This document shows, one piece after another, positions 30,532-40,979 of a stretch of 64,000 bases of DNA. Under the pieces are notes generated by a model. The model made no database searches, had not been told where the DNA came from, and saw only the letters and a list, made by a program, of their open reading frames with translations. The stretch's first letter is position 1; every line of letters starts with the position of its first letter. This DNA is from Podospora pseudocomata (Eukaryota > Ascomycota > Sordariomycetes > Sordariales > Podosporaceae). The translations under genes and the position numbers were made by a program. Location of the stretch: contig NW_026946364.1 of the NCBI RefSeq assembly GCF_035222375.1, positions 558,001-622,000 on the forward strand, read 5' to 3'.

Positions 30532-32259
30532 ATGAGCGCCTCGACAAGAGTTGCGCGCCGGGCGCTGGTCGTCAACCCGTTCCAAGGCACCACCAGTACG
30601 TCCGCTATCCCTTGTGTGCCCCTATTCCAAGATGACAAGTTGCTGACGGCCCCTCATAAAGCTCATGCCCTCCCTAGATCCGCCCTCTTGGCCTCCTCGA
30701 TGCTTCTGGCACGCAATGCGCAGAACTTGAGGTTTAACCGCCCTGCCACTGCTCTGCTTATCCCAGTTCGGGGGCTCACCACCTCGGGTACCACTACTCA
30801 TGGCGGCCCGACGGGTGGCCCACCTCCGGGATTCGATGTCGAGAAGGCTAAGAAGCCTCTCCCGAAGGAGCCTTCCCCCAAGCCCAAGAGCAGTGAGGCT
30901 GCATCCAAGCCAGCGGAGAAAACCAGCACCCCCGAGGCTGCTGCTGATTCTTCTGCTACGCTCTCGCAGCTTGCCGCACAGAAGGAGCCTGCTGCAGAGA
31001 AGGTTGAGGCCAAGAAGGAGGAGAAGAAGCTGACGATCGCACAAAAGATCAAGAAGGAGGCTCTGCATTACTGGGATGGCACGAAACTGCTGGCCGCTGA
31101 GGTCAAGATCAGCTCCCGCCTGGCTACAAAGATGGCTGCCGGCTACGAGTTGACGCGGAGAGAGCAACGCCAGCTTCAACGTACCGTCCAGGATCTCGGC
31201 CGGCTGGTTCCTTTCTCCATGTTCATCATTGTGCCTTTTGCCGAATTTCTCCTCCCCGTCGCGCTCAAGATCTTCCCCAACATGCTGCCCAGCACATATG
31301 AGGGGCAAAAGGACAAGGATAAGAAGGCGAATATCCTTCGGGCGACCCGTAAGGAGGTCAGCGAATTCCTCCGCCAGACCTTGAAAGAGACAGGCCTGCC
31401 ACTTAGTCAGGCGACGGCCCAGAAGGAAGAGTTTACCAACTTCTTCCGCAAGCTTCGCGCCACTGGCGAGACACCTACGGCCGATGATGTGATCAAGGTC
31501 TGCAAAGTCTTCAAGGATGATGTGACCCTTGACAACCTTTCCCGGCCGCAGTTGGTGTCCATGTGCCGGTATCTCAACCTCAACACCTTTGGCACCGACA
31601 TGATGCTCCGGTATCAGCTTCGCCACCGCATGCGGCAAATCAAGCGCGACGATCGCGCCATTGCCTATGAGGGCGTCGACAGTCTTTCCGTGGCCGAACT
31701 TCAAATTGCCTGCGCCAGCCGTGGCATCAAGAGCTTTGGTGTCTCGCCTGCTAGGTTACGGGAAGACCTCCAGACTTGGTTGGATTTGCGACTTCGGGAG
31801 GGTGTCCCCTCTACTCTTCTGGTTCTGAGCAATGCTTATATGTATGGCCAGACCCAGCAGGACAGCAGTGATGGTGTCTCCAACCAGATTGAAGCACTTA
31901 CCAATGTGCTTTCCTCCATTCCGGAGGAGCTTTTCCACGAGATTGAGCTCGAGGTCCACAATGCTGAGGGTGCTGCCACCAATAAGCAGCGTCTCGAAGT
32001 AATCAAGGAGCAGCAGGAGCTGATTAACGAGGAGCTGCAGCAAGACCAGGAGAACCAGGCGACAGGTTTCGCTACTCCCCGGGACACTGAAGACATTGAC
32101 GAGAAGGAGGAGAGACAGGTCCAGGCGGAGGCTGAGGGCATCGAGAAGGCGCAGGTTGCCGAGGCTGTGGATGCCGAGAAGGATGGCCTGGATGCCGCCA
32201 AGGTCCTCCAGAAAACCGAAGCTGCCGCCGCTGCTAAGCCTAGCGAGAAGCAGCAATAA
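30532..32259 (+). CDS. MDM38: LETM1-domain mitochondrial inner-membrane protein Mdm38
   Basis: The frame is open for 575 codons. A likely 66-nt intron at 30596-30661 (donor GTACGT, branch CTGAC, acceptor AAAG) is stop-free and in phase, giving a spliced product of about 553 residues. Mdm38/LETM1 keeps mitochondrial K+/H+ balance and helps membrane insertion of mitochondrially encoded proteins. Seen: basic N-terminal presequence, Pro/Lys/Ala-rich linker, the LETM1 start (ALHYWDGTKLLAAEVKISSRL), one transmembrane helix with conserved Pro (LVPFSMFIIVPFAEFLLPVALKIFPNMLPSTYE), the ribosome-binding-like domain (LSRPQLVSMCRYLNLNTFGTDMMLRYQLRHRMRQI..DDRAI), and an acidic coiled-coil tail. ATG 30532 follows a CT-rich leader. 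Confidence 0.92.
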   Translation: MSASTRVARRALVVNPFQGTTSTSAIPCVPLFQDDKLLTAPHKAHALPRSALLASSMLLARNAQNLRFNRPATALLIPVRGLTTSGTTTHGGPTGGPPPGFDVEKAKKPLPKEPSPKPKSSEAASKPAEKTSTPEAAADSSATLSQLAAQKEPAAEKVEAKKEEKKLTIAQKIKKEALHYWDGTKLLAAEVKISSRLATKMAAGYELTRREQRQLQRTVQDLGRLVPFSMFIIVPFAEFLLPVALKIFPNMLPSTYEGQKDKDKKANILRATRKEVSEFLRQTLKETGLPLSQATAQKEEFTNFFRKLRATGETPTADDVIKVCKVFKDDVTLDNLSRPQLVSMCRYLNLNTFGTDMMLRYQLRHRMRQIKRDDRAIAYEGVDSLSVAELQIACASRGIKSFGVSPARLREDLQTWLDLRLREGVPSTLLVLSNAYMYGQTQQDSSDGVSNQIEALTNVLSSIPEELFHEIELEVHNAEGAATNKQRLEVIKEQQELINEELQQDQENQATGFATPRDTEDIDEKEERQVQAEAEGIEKAQVAEAVDAEKDGLDAAKVLQKTEAAAAAKPSEKQQ

Positions 32260-35200
32260 TCTGGAGATTTAGCACGATCAAATTGGCTTCATCCCCCAAA
32301 GCCCTCTACAGGGCTTGTCCCTCGGTGTACAACAACACAGCGGAACACACATATACTTTACTCACACACGCCACGGTCTTTTTTTCTTTGGATTTATTTT
32401 TCCCTCTTTTTAATTCTCTTTTCTTGTGTGTGTGGTGGTTTGTTTGACTAGACAAAACCGATAATCATCATCATTGCATTACATGTCAAGATAGAGGAAA
32501 GCGATGGGAAATTTTTGGGAAGAAACGGCTAAGGGGTAAAGGATAGGGGGATGGTAATGGCGGAACCACAAAGACTTGTGCTACTGTGTATCCATAGAAA
32601 ACAACAGGCACCAGAAATTCATTATCAGCGGGTGGCACGATTCTTTCAACTACGACACTGTCATGGGAAGGCTCGGTTGGGAGGTTTTTGTTTATCACCG
32701 ATTACAGGTGTCTGTCTCTCTTTTTCTGTTTCATTCAACCTCATAGATACTACTCTTCATCATTGACGCTGGAAGAAAATAGCGTTGTGTATACAAGAAT
32801 TGAAATCTTTTCCCTTGCGAAATCTCTCAGGCTCAATTGCTGTGCTCCAATTGCGGTCTCATCAGCTATTCATCCAATGCATTCATCTGTATTATGTGGA
32901 AAGCATGCAAAGCTCAGGGGCCCAACCCGGAGACGGAGAATAATTCCTCTCTTCAAACTCCCGCCAAACGCCAACCAGACTTTTTTGTGGTCCGTCTGCT
33001 AAGGTAATAACCATGCTTCTAAACCTGTGACATCGATCATTGGAAAAGAAAAAACGATGTTATTTGGGGGTATCCGGCACTGCAATTGAGCGGCGCAGCT
33101 GACGTTGCTGGTGGAGGCTTCCGAACCTCGAACGGGAAGCAATGCGAGCTTGCTGTAAAGGAGGCCAACGTCATGGAGAGTTGATATATGGCTTATGTAT
33201 GACGACCTTGCTAAATATCGAGATATTTTTGATTTCTTAACGTTTACATGATGTTGAGAGGGGGCCGTTTCAGATGCTCATGTTTGCTGAGGGGCATGTC
33301 TTTGCTGCTGACTATACAACTAACTAGGTAGGTAACAGGGCTGATTTTATGAGCCTCAAACGTTCGTTCGGGATTTGCCCATAGCAAAGCCTCATGTATC
33401 TTGTCGACGGGATCAAACATTCAGTTTAGACACCGAACTGGTTCGCATGTGCACAGTGCTCGGTATCGGGGGGCGGAATACGAGGACTATCACGGAGAGG
33501 CCGACTCTTGCATATCAAGAATGCTACAAAAGGGAGAGTGGGCAGTTTCAAAGCATCGGTTGATCTTTTACATATCCTGTCGTCATTGTTTCTCTGATTT
33601 GATAGATCGGTTGATGAGGTGCTGGAGAGAATGGCAGGTGGGAGAGCGGGAGTTGAAGATGGATGTGTGGCTTAGCATAAAAGAGCGGGTCCATCCGGGG
33701 GCGGTGGTTCCCCCCCAGCGATGCAAAATGCGCGGGAAGAGACCCTGGATCCACACGGTGGATATCAGTGACTTTGTTCGAGGTTGAGGATTATCAAAGT
33801 TGTAGGTAATGGGAATAGAATGTTGGATGATGTTTAGATGTTTGAGAAGAGAACAAAAATAGGAGACTTTTGGATTCATATTTGTTCCAAGTTACAAGTC
33901 TTGTGAGACAGGAGAAAAGTAGAATTAGCTCAAGATTGTCTGAGTGTGCACTTCATCATCAGTCAAGCGAACGTAACGCAGGGCAGAATGGGCTTAAATG
34001 AGCCGACTGGGCTATAACCTGGGGAAAGCTACACTAAGCGACGATTGTGATGGCCCTGTATCCCGTCTACATAGGAGAAGAAAATCTAGAACGTTGAATG
34101 TGAAAAAGTGCCCTGCGGCTGTGGAAATGGTGGTGATTAATTGGTAGGACCTCGAACTTGAGTTTGCAGCCACAAGGGCTTGGTGAGACATGGCTCGCAG
34201 CCTTGTGGGCGCTCCAACGGCCAACTTGCTGGGCCGGTTACGATGCTTGGAGATTGGCTTTTCCCGCCCTAGAACTATGATAAATAGGAAAAAGAGTGCC
34301 GATGATTACTGAGAGCTACTATCGAAGAAAAGACATCACCATCTCGATCAGTGACTTCTTTTGAAGTTGTGTCGAAAAGGCGAGATTCCAGCTGCACAGC
34401 CTCGGAGCAGATCAAAATCGTGCATTGGCGGGAGAGGCTGATGGCGAACTAGCCCCTGTTTGGCGAAAAGTCGTCTCCCCTGCCCCCCCGGTTTGTCACC
34501 TGCAAACCACAATCCTGCTCGCAACAGAGCGACATCCCACGCCCTAGGTTCCCTCTTTTCCATCAGTCGTTTGCATCTCTACAGTAATTTAATCAATCTT
34601 TTCTTCATCTTCACCTTCTTCCTGCGATACCTGTCTTGTTCTGGCGCCCGAGTCTGATTTTTCGACAACCGCCGACAAGCAACGCGTCCCCTCGCTTCTC
34701 CTAACGACACCACCTCAGCACCCCCCGGCCGTTCCCGTTGGTTCTTGGCCTGCACTCCCTGAAGCATTGCCAACCCTCGAACACCTCAACTCCTCCCAGT
34801 GTTTCAGAGTGCTCTCTGTGGACACACAACTCGCAGCACAACACCCCCTGCCCCAACAGTCCCGTCTCCTGGGTGCTGCAACACTTCTTCAAATCGCCAA
34901 AAGATTCGCGCCTGTGAACAATAACCGCTCGCTGTTGTGAGTGTGCAGGTTCACCACCTTCGACGACCACCCCCGAGCCAGAGACCAGGCGTCTTCTGCC
35001 CGACCGACCACGACTTTTTCTTACCTTCCCCTCCCCCTCGACCGGCCGGCCCTTCAATCTCCCTCGACCCACCGACCATCGACGCCAAACCACAAGTCAC
35101 AAAACTCAATTCAGCCATTAACCAGACATCTCGCAAAGCCGCCGTCCTGGCTTCCCAACGAGACATTCGCCGGTCGTATTTGGCCGGCTCGGGCTCGCAG

Positions 35201-35263
35201 CCGATCGCGATCGCAAGTTTTGACGGAACAAACAGCGGATTCAGAGACAGCCGCCCTCCAGTG
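32260..35263. other. Intergenic: MDM38 3' side and UPF0658 gene promoter/leader
   Basis: Three kilobases without a supported gene. A plus-strand frame at 33401-33787 (128 codons) has no recognisable motif. A CTAGGTAGGTA motif lies at about 33324. The stretch 34480-35263 is CT- and CCG-rich and may be a long 5' leader of the UPF0658 gene. Confidence 0.5.
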
Positions 35264-36513
35264 ATGGCTTCCACAGTCGGGCCAGCGCGGCCAAAACAAA
35301 AGCTCTTCTCGACGGACTTCCTCAGCAACACATGGGCGAAGCTCTTCTTTTTCATCGTCGGCCTACAGGCTGTAATTTGCGTGGCTTTTGAATGGTGTGT
35401 TTCGCCCTCCTGCTGCCAGCGATGAGACCCTTGATCCAATATGCTAACACTTCAACCGCAGTTATGTGTTTGCGAGATTCCAGTTTGGCCTTCAATTTCA
35501 AGAAGGCGAAATCCCAGATGAGGCACAACGACGAAGGTTACAATCGAGATACCGTACGATTCCGACTTTCTTGGCGCTCTTCATCTTCGGATTCCTCTAC
35601 GTTTTGGTCTTGGCGTGGGACGCACTGCGGATGAAGAACACGATTCAGATTATTGGGCTGTGTGTGGCCAACCTGGCACTCTTTGTCTACACCATCCTCC
35701 AGATTGATCAGATTGAAAAGTCACTGGATATTCTGCAGGGTGCTTTACTCCTAAAGGACAGCGATAAAGGTGGTGATTCGAACATTGTCTGGGCGCTGTC
35801 CAAACCCTTCTTGATAGCCGTTCCAGCAATCGTGGGCGTGGTCACCGTCGCCATGTCTTGTATCGCCTATCAGCTATACCGCGAGTTCGCTTGGGACATT
35901 CTGAAGCAGATTGGTGCTGACTACCGCATGAAGAAGCGGTTCCTTCACTACCAGGTAGGTTCATGATCTCGTCTCACTAGTGACGATATGGATGTCGAAT
36001 GCTGACGCGGACACATAGATTTACATCGCCCTCTTGAAGTTTGATTTCTTCTTCTTCTTGGGTTTCACTGTGCAGTTCTTGGTCGTTGTCAACAACACCA
36101 AGAATAACTTCGAGCTCGGCCTGCAAGTGGCGGCGGTTCCTATCACGATCGCCATCCTTCTATGCGCCGCCTTCTTTACGCAGCGCGAGAACAAGATTGG
36201 AGTGACGTTGACCATCGTCTTGTACTTCGGCGCGCTCTCTTACTTCTTCTTCAAGCTCGTCCGCATTTACCAGCCCGGTCATAAACAGGATTACGAAGCC
36301 GTCCAGAAGTCGCTGACAGCCTTTGCTGTCCTGACCATTCTCCTCATCATCTTGACCATCATCAACGGCTTCGTCTGCATGAGCAACTTTGGCGCCGGGC
36401 TCAAGGACCACCTTCTTAAGCCGAGATACTCCGACCCCGAGAAGGAAGACGCAAATTCGTACCAAATGAACGATCAGAAGCCACCACTGCCAAGTCGAAT
36501 GACGATTGACTAA
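35264..36513 (+). CDS. UPF0658 Golgi apparatus membrane protein
   Basis: Exons 35264-35394, 35462-35954 and 36019-36513 across introns of 67 nt (branch GCTAAC) and 64 nt (branch GCTGAC); product 372 residues. About eight hydrophobic helices are visible, for example LFFFIVGLQAVICVAFE, TFLALFIFGFLYVLVLAW, IIGLCVANLALFVYTIL, FLIAVPAIVGVVTVAMSCIAY, FDFFFFLGFTVQFLVVV and LTAFAVLTILLIILTIINGFVCM. A short hydrophilic tail follows. The stretch DILKQIGADYRMKKRFLHYQIYIALLKFD, formed across the second splice, is a conserved feature of the UPF0658 family, whose fission-yeast members are placed in the Golgi. The molecular function is unknown. The start MASTVGPARPKQ at 35264 is the first ATG in frame with the membrane segments. 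Confidence 0.85.
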
Positions 36514-37261
36514 ATGGCTTTTCTTCTTTGTCTTTTTTTGTTACTTTTTGGTTTGGAGGGAGTTCAAATTTTGTTTTGTGTTTTAATTCTATAAAGGCCG
36601 ATCGGAACGGTTGATCCATCTTTTTGTTGGAAATAGAGAGGAAGAAGAGAGTTACACCGATCGGATCAAGCGAAGCGAGCATTTATTTTTCGTCTTTTAT
36701 TTTTTTGCTTTTTGACGTTTTGTGTTGCTCTCTCGACAACCAGAGAGGGGAAGCAGAACTAACGACCATTTTATGAAATTGAGCAAGTGTTGTGAGGGAA
36801 GAGAAGGAGGAGAAAGGGGAGAATTGAAGGAGAGTCTTGTCTTACCTCGAATGATAGGCTGGTTCTGGAGAGAGAGAAGGAGCAAGACTTGTAACCATGC
36901 ACACATGTCAACACAGAGATATCCCATTTTCATTTTTACATTGTTTAAACCATCATCATTATCTCTTTCTCTTTCTGTCCTGTGATTGCTGGATATATAT
37001 GTGAGGTGGGTACGGAAGGGGTTCAACTTGTCATGGGGGATGAGGCTGGTCGGGGAATATGGCGTCTTTTTCTATTCTTGGCTTTTTTTTTTGAGAGTAT
37101 TTTTGGATAGCAACAAGAAAATAAATTTCAACAAGGAAAAACATCTCAACAAGCATGACTGCTGCTTAGGATGTCTATACAAGGGCCCCAAAACCTTGAT
37201 GGACTTTCAAGATATATATATTGTACATTTAATTGTTATTTTCTCTCTTTACATTGCCTAT
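36514..37261. other. Convergent 3' region, UPF0658 gene/DLD1
   Basis: T-rich 3' flanks of two converging genes. Frames such as 36986-37396 plus overlap the DLD1 last exon antisense and are not supported. Confidence 0.5.
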
Positions 37262-39329
37262 TTACCATTCAGAAACCTCCCCTCTCGCTGGCTTCTCGAC
37301 GCGCACGACTTTATCGCAATTGAGAAGGCAGAGGGGGTCGAATGCCGTCTTGATCTGTGGGAGTTGTCAGCATTTGATCTTGTTTTCAAATGGTAAAAAG
37401 GATGAAAAATTACCTTTCTCATAGCATCAACCGTGCTCTCTCCCAGCTCATGAGGGAGGTAATCCCTCTTGACAAGCCCAACACCATGCTCGCCCTGTTG
37501 ATTCAACCGCATTAGTTTTTTCCATCCCTCCAGAGTTCAACACAGAAAGCTATAAAAAAAATAAAAAAAACTCACAGTCACAGTCCCCTCCATCTCCACA
37601 GCCCTCTTCACCATCCGATGAACACACTCCTCGGCCAACTTCCTCTCCGCATCCGAGTACAACAAGATAATATGAAAGTTCCCATCCCCGACATGTCCCA
37701 CAATCGAGCTCTTCAACCCCGACCGTCCCAGATCCTGCTTCGTCTGGTCGATAATGTCCGGCAGCCTGCTCATCGGGACAGCCACGTCCCCCGTCCACAC
37801 CCGGTCCCCGGGCTTCTTCACCGCCATGGTGCTCCAGAGCGCCTCCTTCCTCGCGCTCCAGAGCTCGACCCGTTCCTGCTCGTCCTTGGCAAAGTCAAAC
37901 GACTTGCCGCCGCTGCCCTTGGTGATCTTTTGGACGATGGCCACCTGCTCTTTTACCCCCGAGGGGGTACCCGTGAATTTGAAGAAAATAGTGGGCGCCT
38001 CCTTCCAGCTTCTGGACGTAGCGCCAGCTTGGTTGATGAACCTCATCTGGTCGTCATCTAGAATCTCTACCGCAGCAACGGGGACACCCTCCCCTACCAC
38101 CTTGGCGACACAGTTGGCCGCTTCTCTGATGGACCCAAACGATGCCACAGCGACGGATTCACTAGCAGGTTTAACCGTAACCTTGAGCGTCGCCTCCGTC
38201 ACCAAACCCAGTGTGCCCTCACTACCGATAAACAGCCTCGTCAAATCATACCCCGCCGAGCTCTTTCTTGGTCTCTGTCTCGTCTTGATGACTGTCCCGT
38301 CGGCCATGACAACCGTAAGACTCAAAACCCACTCCCTCATCGTCCCGTACCTGTACGCGTTTGTGCCCGAGCATCCAGTCCCAATCATCCCCCCAATCTG
38401 CGCCCCCGGCCCTGGATCAGGCGGGAAAAACAAATTTTGCTCCGCGAGCATCTCGTTCAGATCCTCCCACCCTACACCAGGCTGGACAACCACGTCCAAG
38501 TCATCCTTGTGCAACGAGAGCACCTTGTTCATCCTTGAGAAATCAATGCATATCCCTGATCTAGTCGGGGTATAATGCCCCTCCAGACTCGTCCCCCCAG
38601 AGTATCCCACCACGGGAATCCGTCTGTAATGGCACACCTTCATCAACTCGGACACCTCCTCGGTTGTGGCGGGGTAAACGACGCAAAAGGGCTTCTGGTC
38701 GTCGGCAGCGCGGTGGGTGGACCACTCCGAGGTGGCGTGCTGGGAGATGACGTCGTCGGCGGTCGAGACGTTTTCCTTGCCGACGATGGCGACAAAGTCG
38801 GACCAGGCGGCCTCGAGGTGGGCGGGGTTGAGGTTGTGCTTGGGGGGTTTGGTAGCTGCCAGGGGGAGGGTGGAGGCCGGGTCGGCTTCTTTGGGGTATT
38901 TGAGGCCGCACCAGTAGGAGATTGCGCCGACGGTGAAGAGGACTGTGGGTAGGAAGGGAGGGTAAGTTATGATGGTAGGGATATAGGGAGTAAAAGGGGG
39001 CAAGTACCAAAGGTCATGCCCATCATCCTGCCCAGGCTGTTTTGGGGGCGCATGTGGGAGAGGCGTTTGAGATCATCTCTTTCGCGCTGGATGCGCTTGG
39101 TGATGGACTGTGTGAGTTGGCCCTTGAAGGAGGGGCCGCTGGAGGGTTTCTTGGTGGTGGTTGAGGAGGAAGTAGAGGAGGGAGGGGGGCTGAAGCGCTG
39201 TGTTGACTCGAGGCGGCGGAATTGTAACGGTGTGCTGGTGGTTCTGCTGGGGCGCATAGAGGGGAAGGAGGATGGCCGGGCTCCGGGAGCTGTCGCCAGC
39301 TTGGGCATCTTGCCCGCAAGCCGCGACAT
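37262..39329 (-). CDS. DLD1: D-lactate dehydrogenase (cytochrome c), mitochondrial
   Basis: Four exons: 39008-39329, 37576-38942, 37414-37494 and 37262-37354, with introns of 65, 81 and 59 nt; product 620 residues. The enzyme oxidises D-lactate to pyruvate with FAD, passing electrons to cytochrome c at the inner membrane. Seen: Ser/Arg-rich presequence, one membrane anchor formed across the first splice (MTFVLFTVGAISYWCG), FAD-binding PCMH domain (VVYPATTEEVSELMKVC, VVGYSGGTSLEGHY, PDPGPGAQIGGMIGTGCSG), and the C-terminal FAD-oxidase domain (SIVGHVGDGNFHIIL, then EGTVT|GEHGVGLVKRDYL across the third exon border). Splicing of the two small 3' exons restores the family C terminus ending KTAFDPLCLLNCDKVVRVE. 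The start at 39329 (MSRLAGKMPK) is the first ATG. Confidence 0.92.
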
Positions 39330-40656
39330 AGTTTCTGAGTATCTGAACAATCAATTGGGGTTGCGCAGGGTCGAGATTTGAGTGTAGGGGGCGTATATCG
39401 TCGGCCGTTGGAGGAGTGGTATATCGTGGGGTTGTGGTCGTGGGACGAGATGCCAAGGCTGGAGCTTCGAAGGTTGCTTAGAAAAAAAGGTGGTTCCCCT
39501 GCCCGTGAGCTTCGTGTCTCCACTCTGCCGATTGGACTGGCTTGGCCACGGTTCCGTGCAACGACATAACGGGCGCCAGCTCCGGGCGTCGGGTTGTAGC
39601 GTTGACCACGAGTAAGAGGGAACTACATTGTTTGACACAGATCAAATGGATGGATGTGAGGATTCTACAGAGAAAGCTGGGAATATCTATAATAGAGAAG
39701 AGTTCTTCGGTTGAACCTCACAACCCTAACCCGCTGCCCGATTAGGAAGTTTCCAACAACAAGGCAACTGGAAAGAACGACCCGTTGGCGGAGGCAAGCT
39801 GGGGTTTTGATGAAAGTTCGGAGGCCGCGGCAAAGCATATCAATTCTTTTCTTCCAATAGAGTTCCTATATAAACTCGCCGAATCATGTTTATGACTTGC
39901 CCTGCATGCTTCGCCCCCTCCCCAACCAGCCTCGAGCTCGCCAAAGCAGAGATCTCCCCAGGAGTCTAGCTTCCCAAGAACTGGTAGCACAACGACTGAA
40001 CTTGGCGAATGAGTCTCTCAATAGGTACGCCGTTATGATTGGAGCTAGTCGTACCCTGTAGATTTTCTATGCCTATTGCGGTCAGGGCTTTGCGGCTGAG
40101 GTTGGGACGGATCATGTTATTGGTGATGAATTGGGTATTGACCTTGGTTCACTTTCAGCGCCAGTAATCTCCGTCCCACAGTGTCCCTTTGTGCCATATG
40201 GTTGCTGCGCGATGATCTTTGCCAACGTTGGGTATTGGAAGTTGAGCTAACCAGGCACTTTCTGCCTTGCGAGCTTCGAAAAGCGACTACTTGGCTGTCT
40301 CCAAGTCGATCCTCCAGGATCCTAAGCGCCAGCCTGTTGTCTTTGTTTCGCTACTCAGACAACAACATTCGGCACCAAGCCTCCTGCGATCCAGTAACTG
40401 ACCATCCATTAGTCACGGAAATCGACAGGGCCGTCGTCTCAGCTGAGTATATATATCACTCCATTCTCACCTCCCATTTCCAACAAAAGTACACTTCACC
40501 ATCTGCTATACCGTTGAGCTTGCCTGACCCGGATCTATCCAAATCTCCTGAATTCTATCTAGACCACTGCATACTGTAAGTCTTTCCCACCAACCTCTAG
40601 CTGAAGGTCCAATCACTCACCCCTGCTGCCATACATCTCAGTCACCACAGACCAAG
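39330..40656. other. Intergenic: DLD1 promoter side and leader of a small gene
   Basis: No large gene is seen. The 40440-40656 part carries a TATA box, a CT-rich leader and a probable 66-nt leader intron (40576-40641) of the small gene at 40657. Confidence 0.5.
40448..40454 (+). promoter_or_regulatory. TATA box upstream of the 54-residue ORF
   Basis: TATATAT in the context GAGTATATATATCACTCC, followed by a pyrimidine-rich stretch typical of fungal transcription starts. It is 200 bp upstream of the ATG at 40657. Confidence 0.45.
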
Positions 40657-40821
40657 ATGGACAAGGAAAACGATGCGCCACAGGGCTACCAAAACGGCGA
40701 TCTCGGGAGCGATAACCCTCAACTTGACGTGGACTTCCCGATCACGGAAACCGTTACCGAAGGGTTGTACCAAGAATGGGTCGCGGGAAGGGGCGAGACG
40801 GACTCTACCTCTTCTCAGTAG
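40657..40821 (+). CDS. Possible small acidic protein, 54 residues
   Basis: Begins MDKENDAPQGYQNGDLG and ends with TAG at 40819-40821. The context is gene-like: a TATA box at 40448, a CT-rich leader, and an apparent leader intron (40576-40641, donor GTAAGT, acceptor CTCAG) ending 15 nt before the ATG, which sits in AAGATGG. The product is acidic, with no signal peptide or membrane segment. I do not recognise the family. It could be a real small protein, the first exon of a longer gene, or chance coding in a transcript leader. It runs convergent with the amidase gene, 158 bp away. Confidence 0.4.
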   Translation: MDKENDAPQGYQNGDLGSDNPQLDVDFPITETVTEGLYQEWVAGRGETDSTSSQ

Positions 40822-40979
40822 ACAATACCTACCCGCTGGGAATTACTTCTCGGTTCCGTGTGACAGTGGGTGATAAACATAGCAGCTGACCAAGATAGAA
40901 AACTTTCATCAAAACTAGCTAGTATAATACGGAATCAACAATCGGTGTATGAGTGACTGACAGTGTCCATGTACTACTA

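Noticed and set aside
30622-31704. 360-codon minus-strand frame opposite MDM38
   Set aside because: Mirror of a GC-rich coding frame; no motif.
33401-33787. 128-codon plus-strand frame
   Set aside because: No domain, no clear promoter or splice signals; ordinary for a 3-kb spacer.
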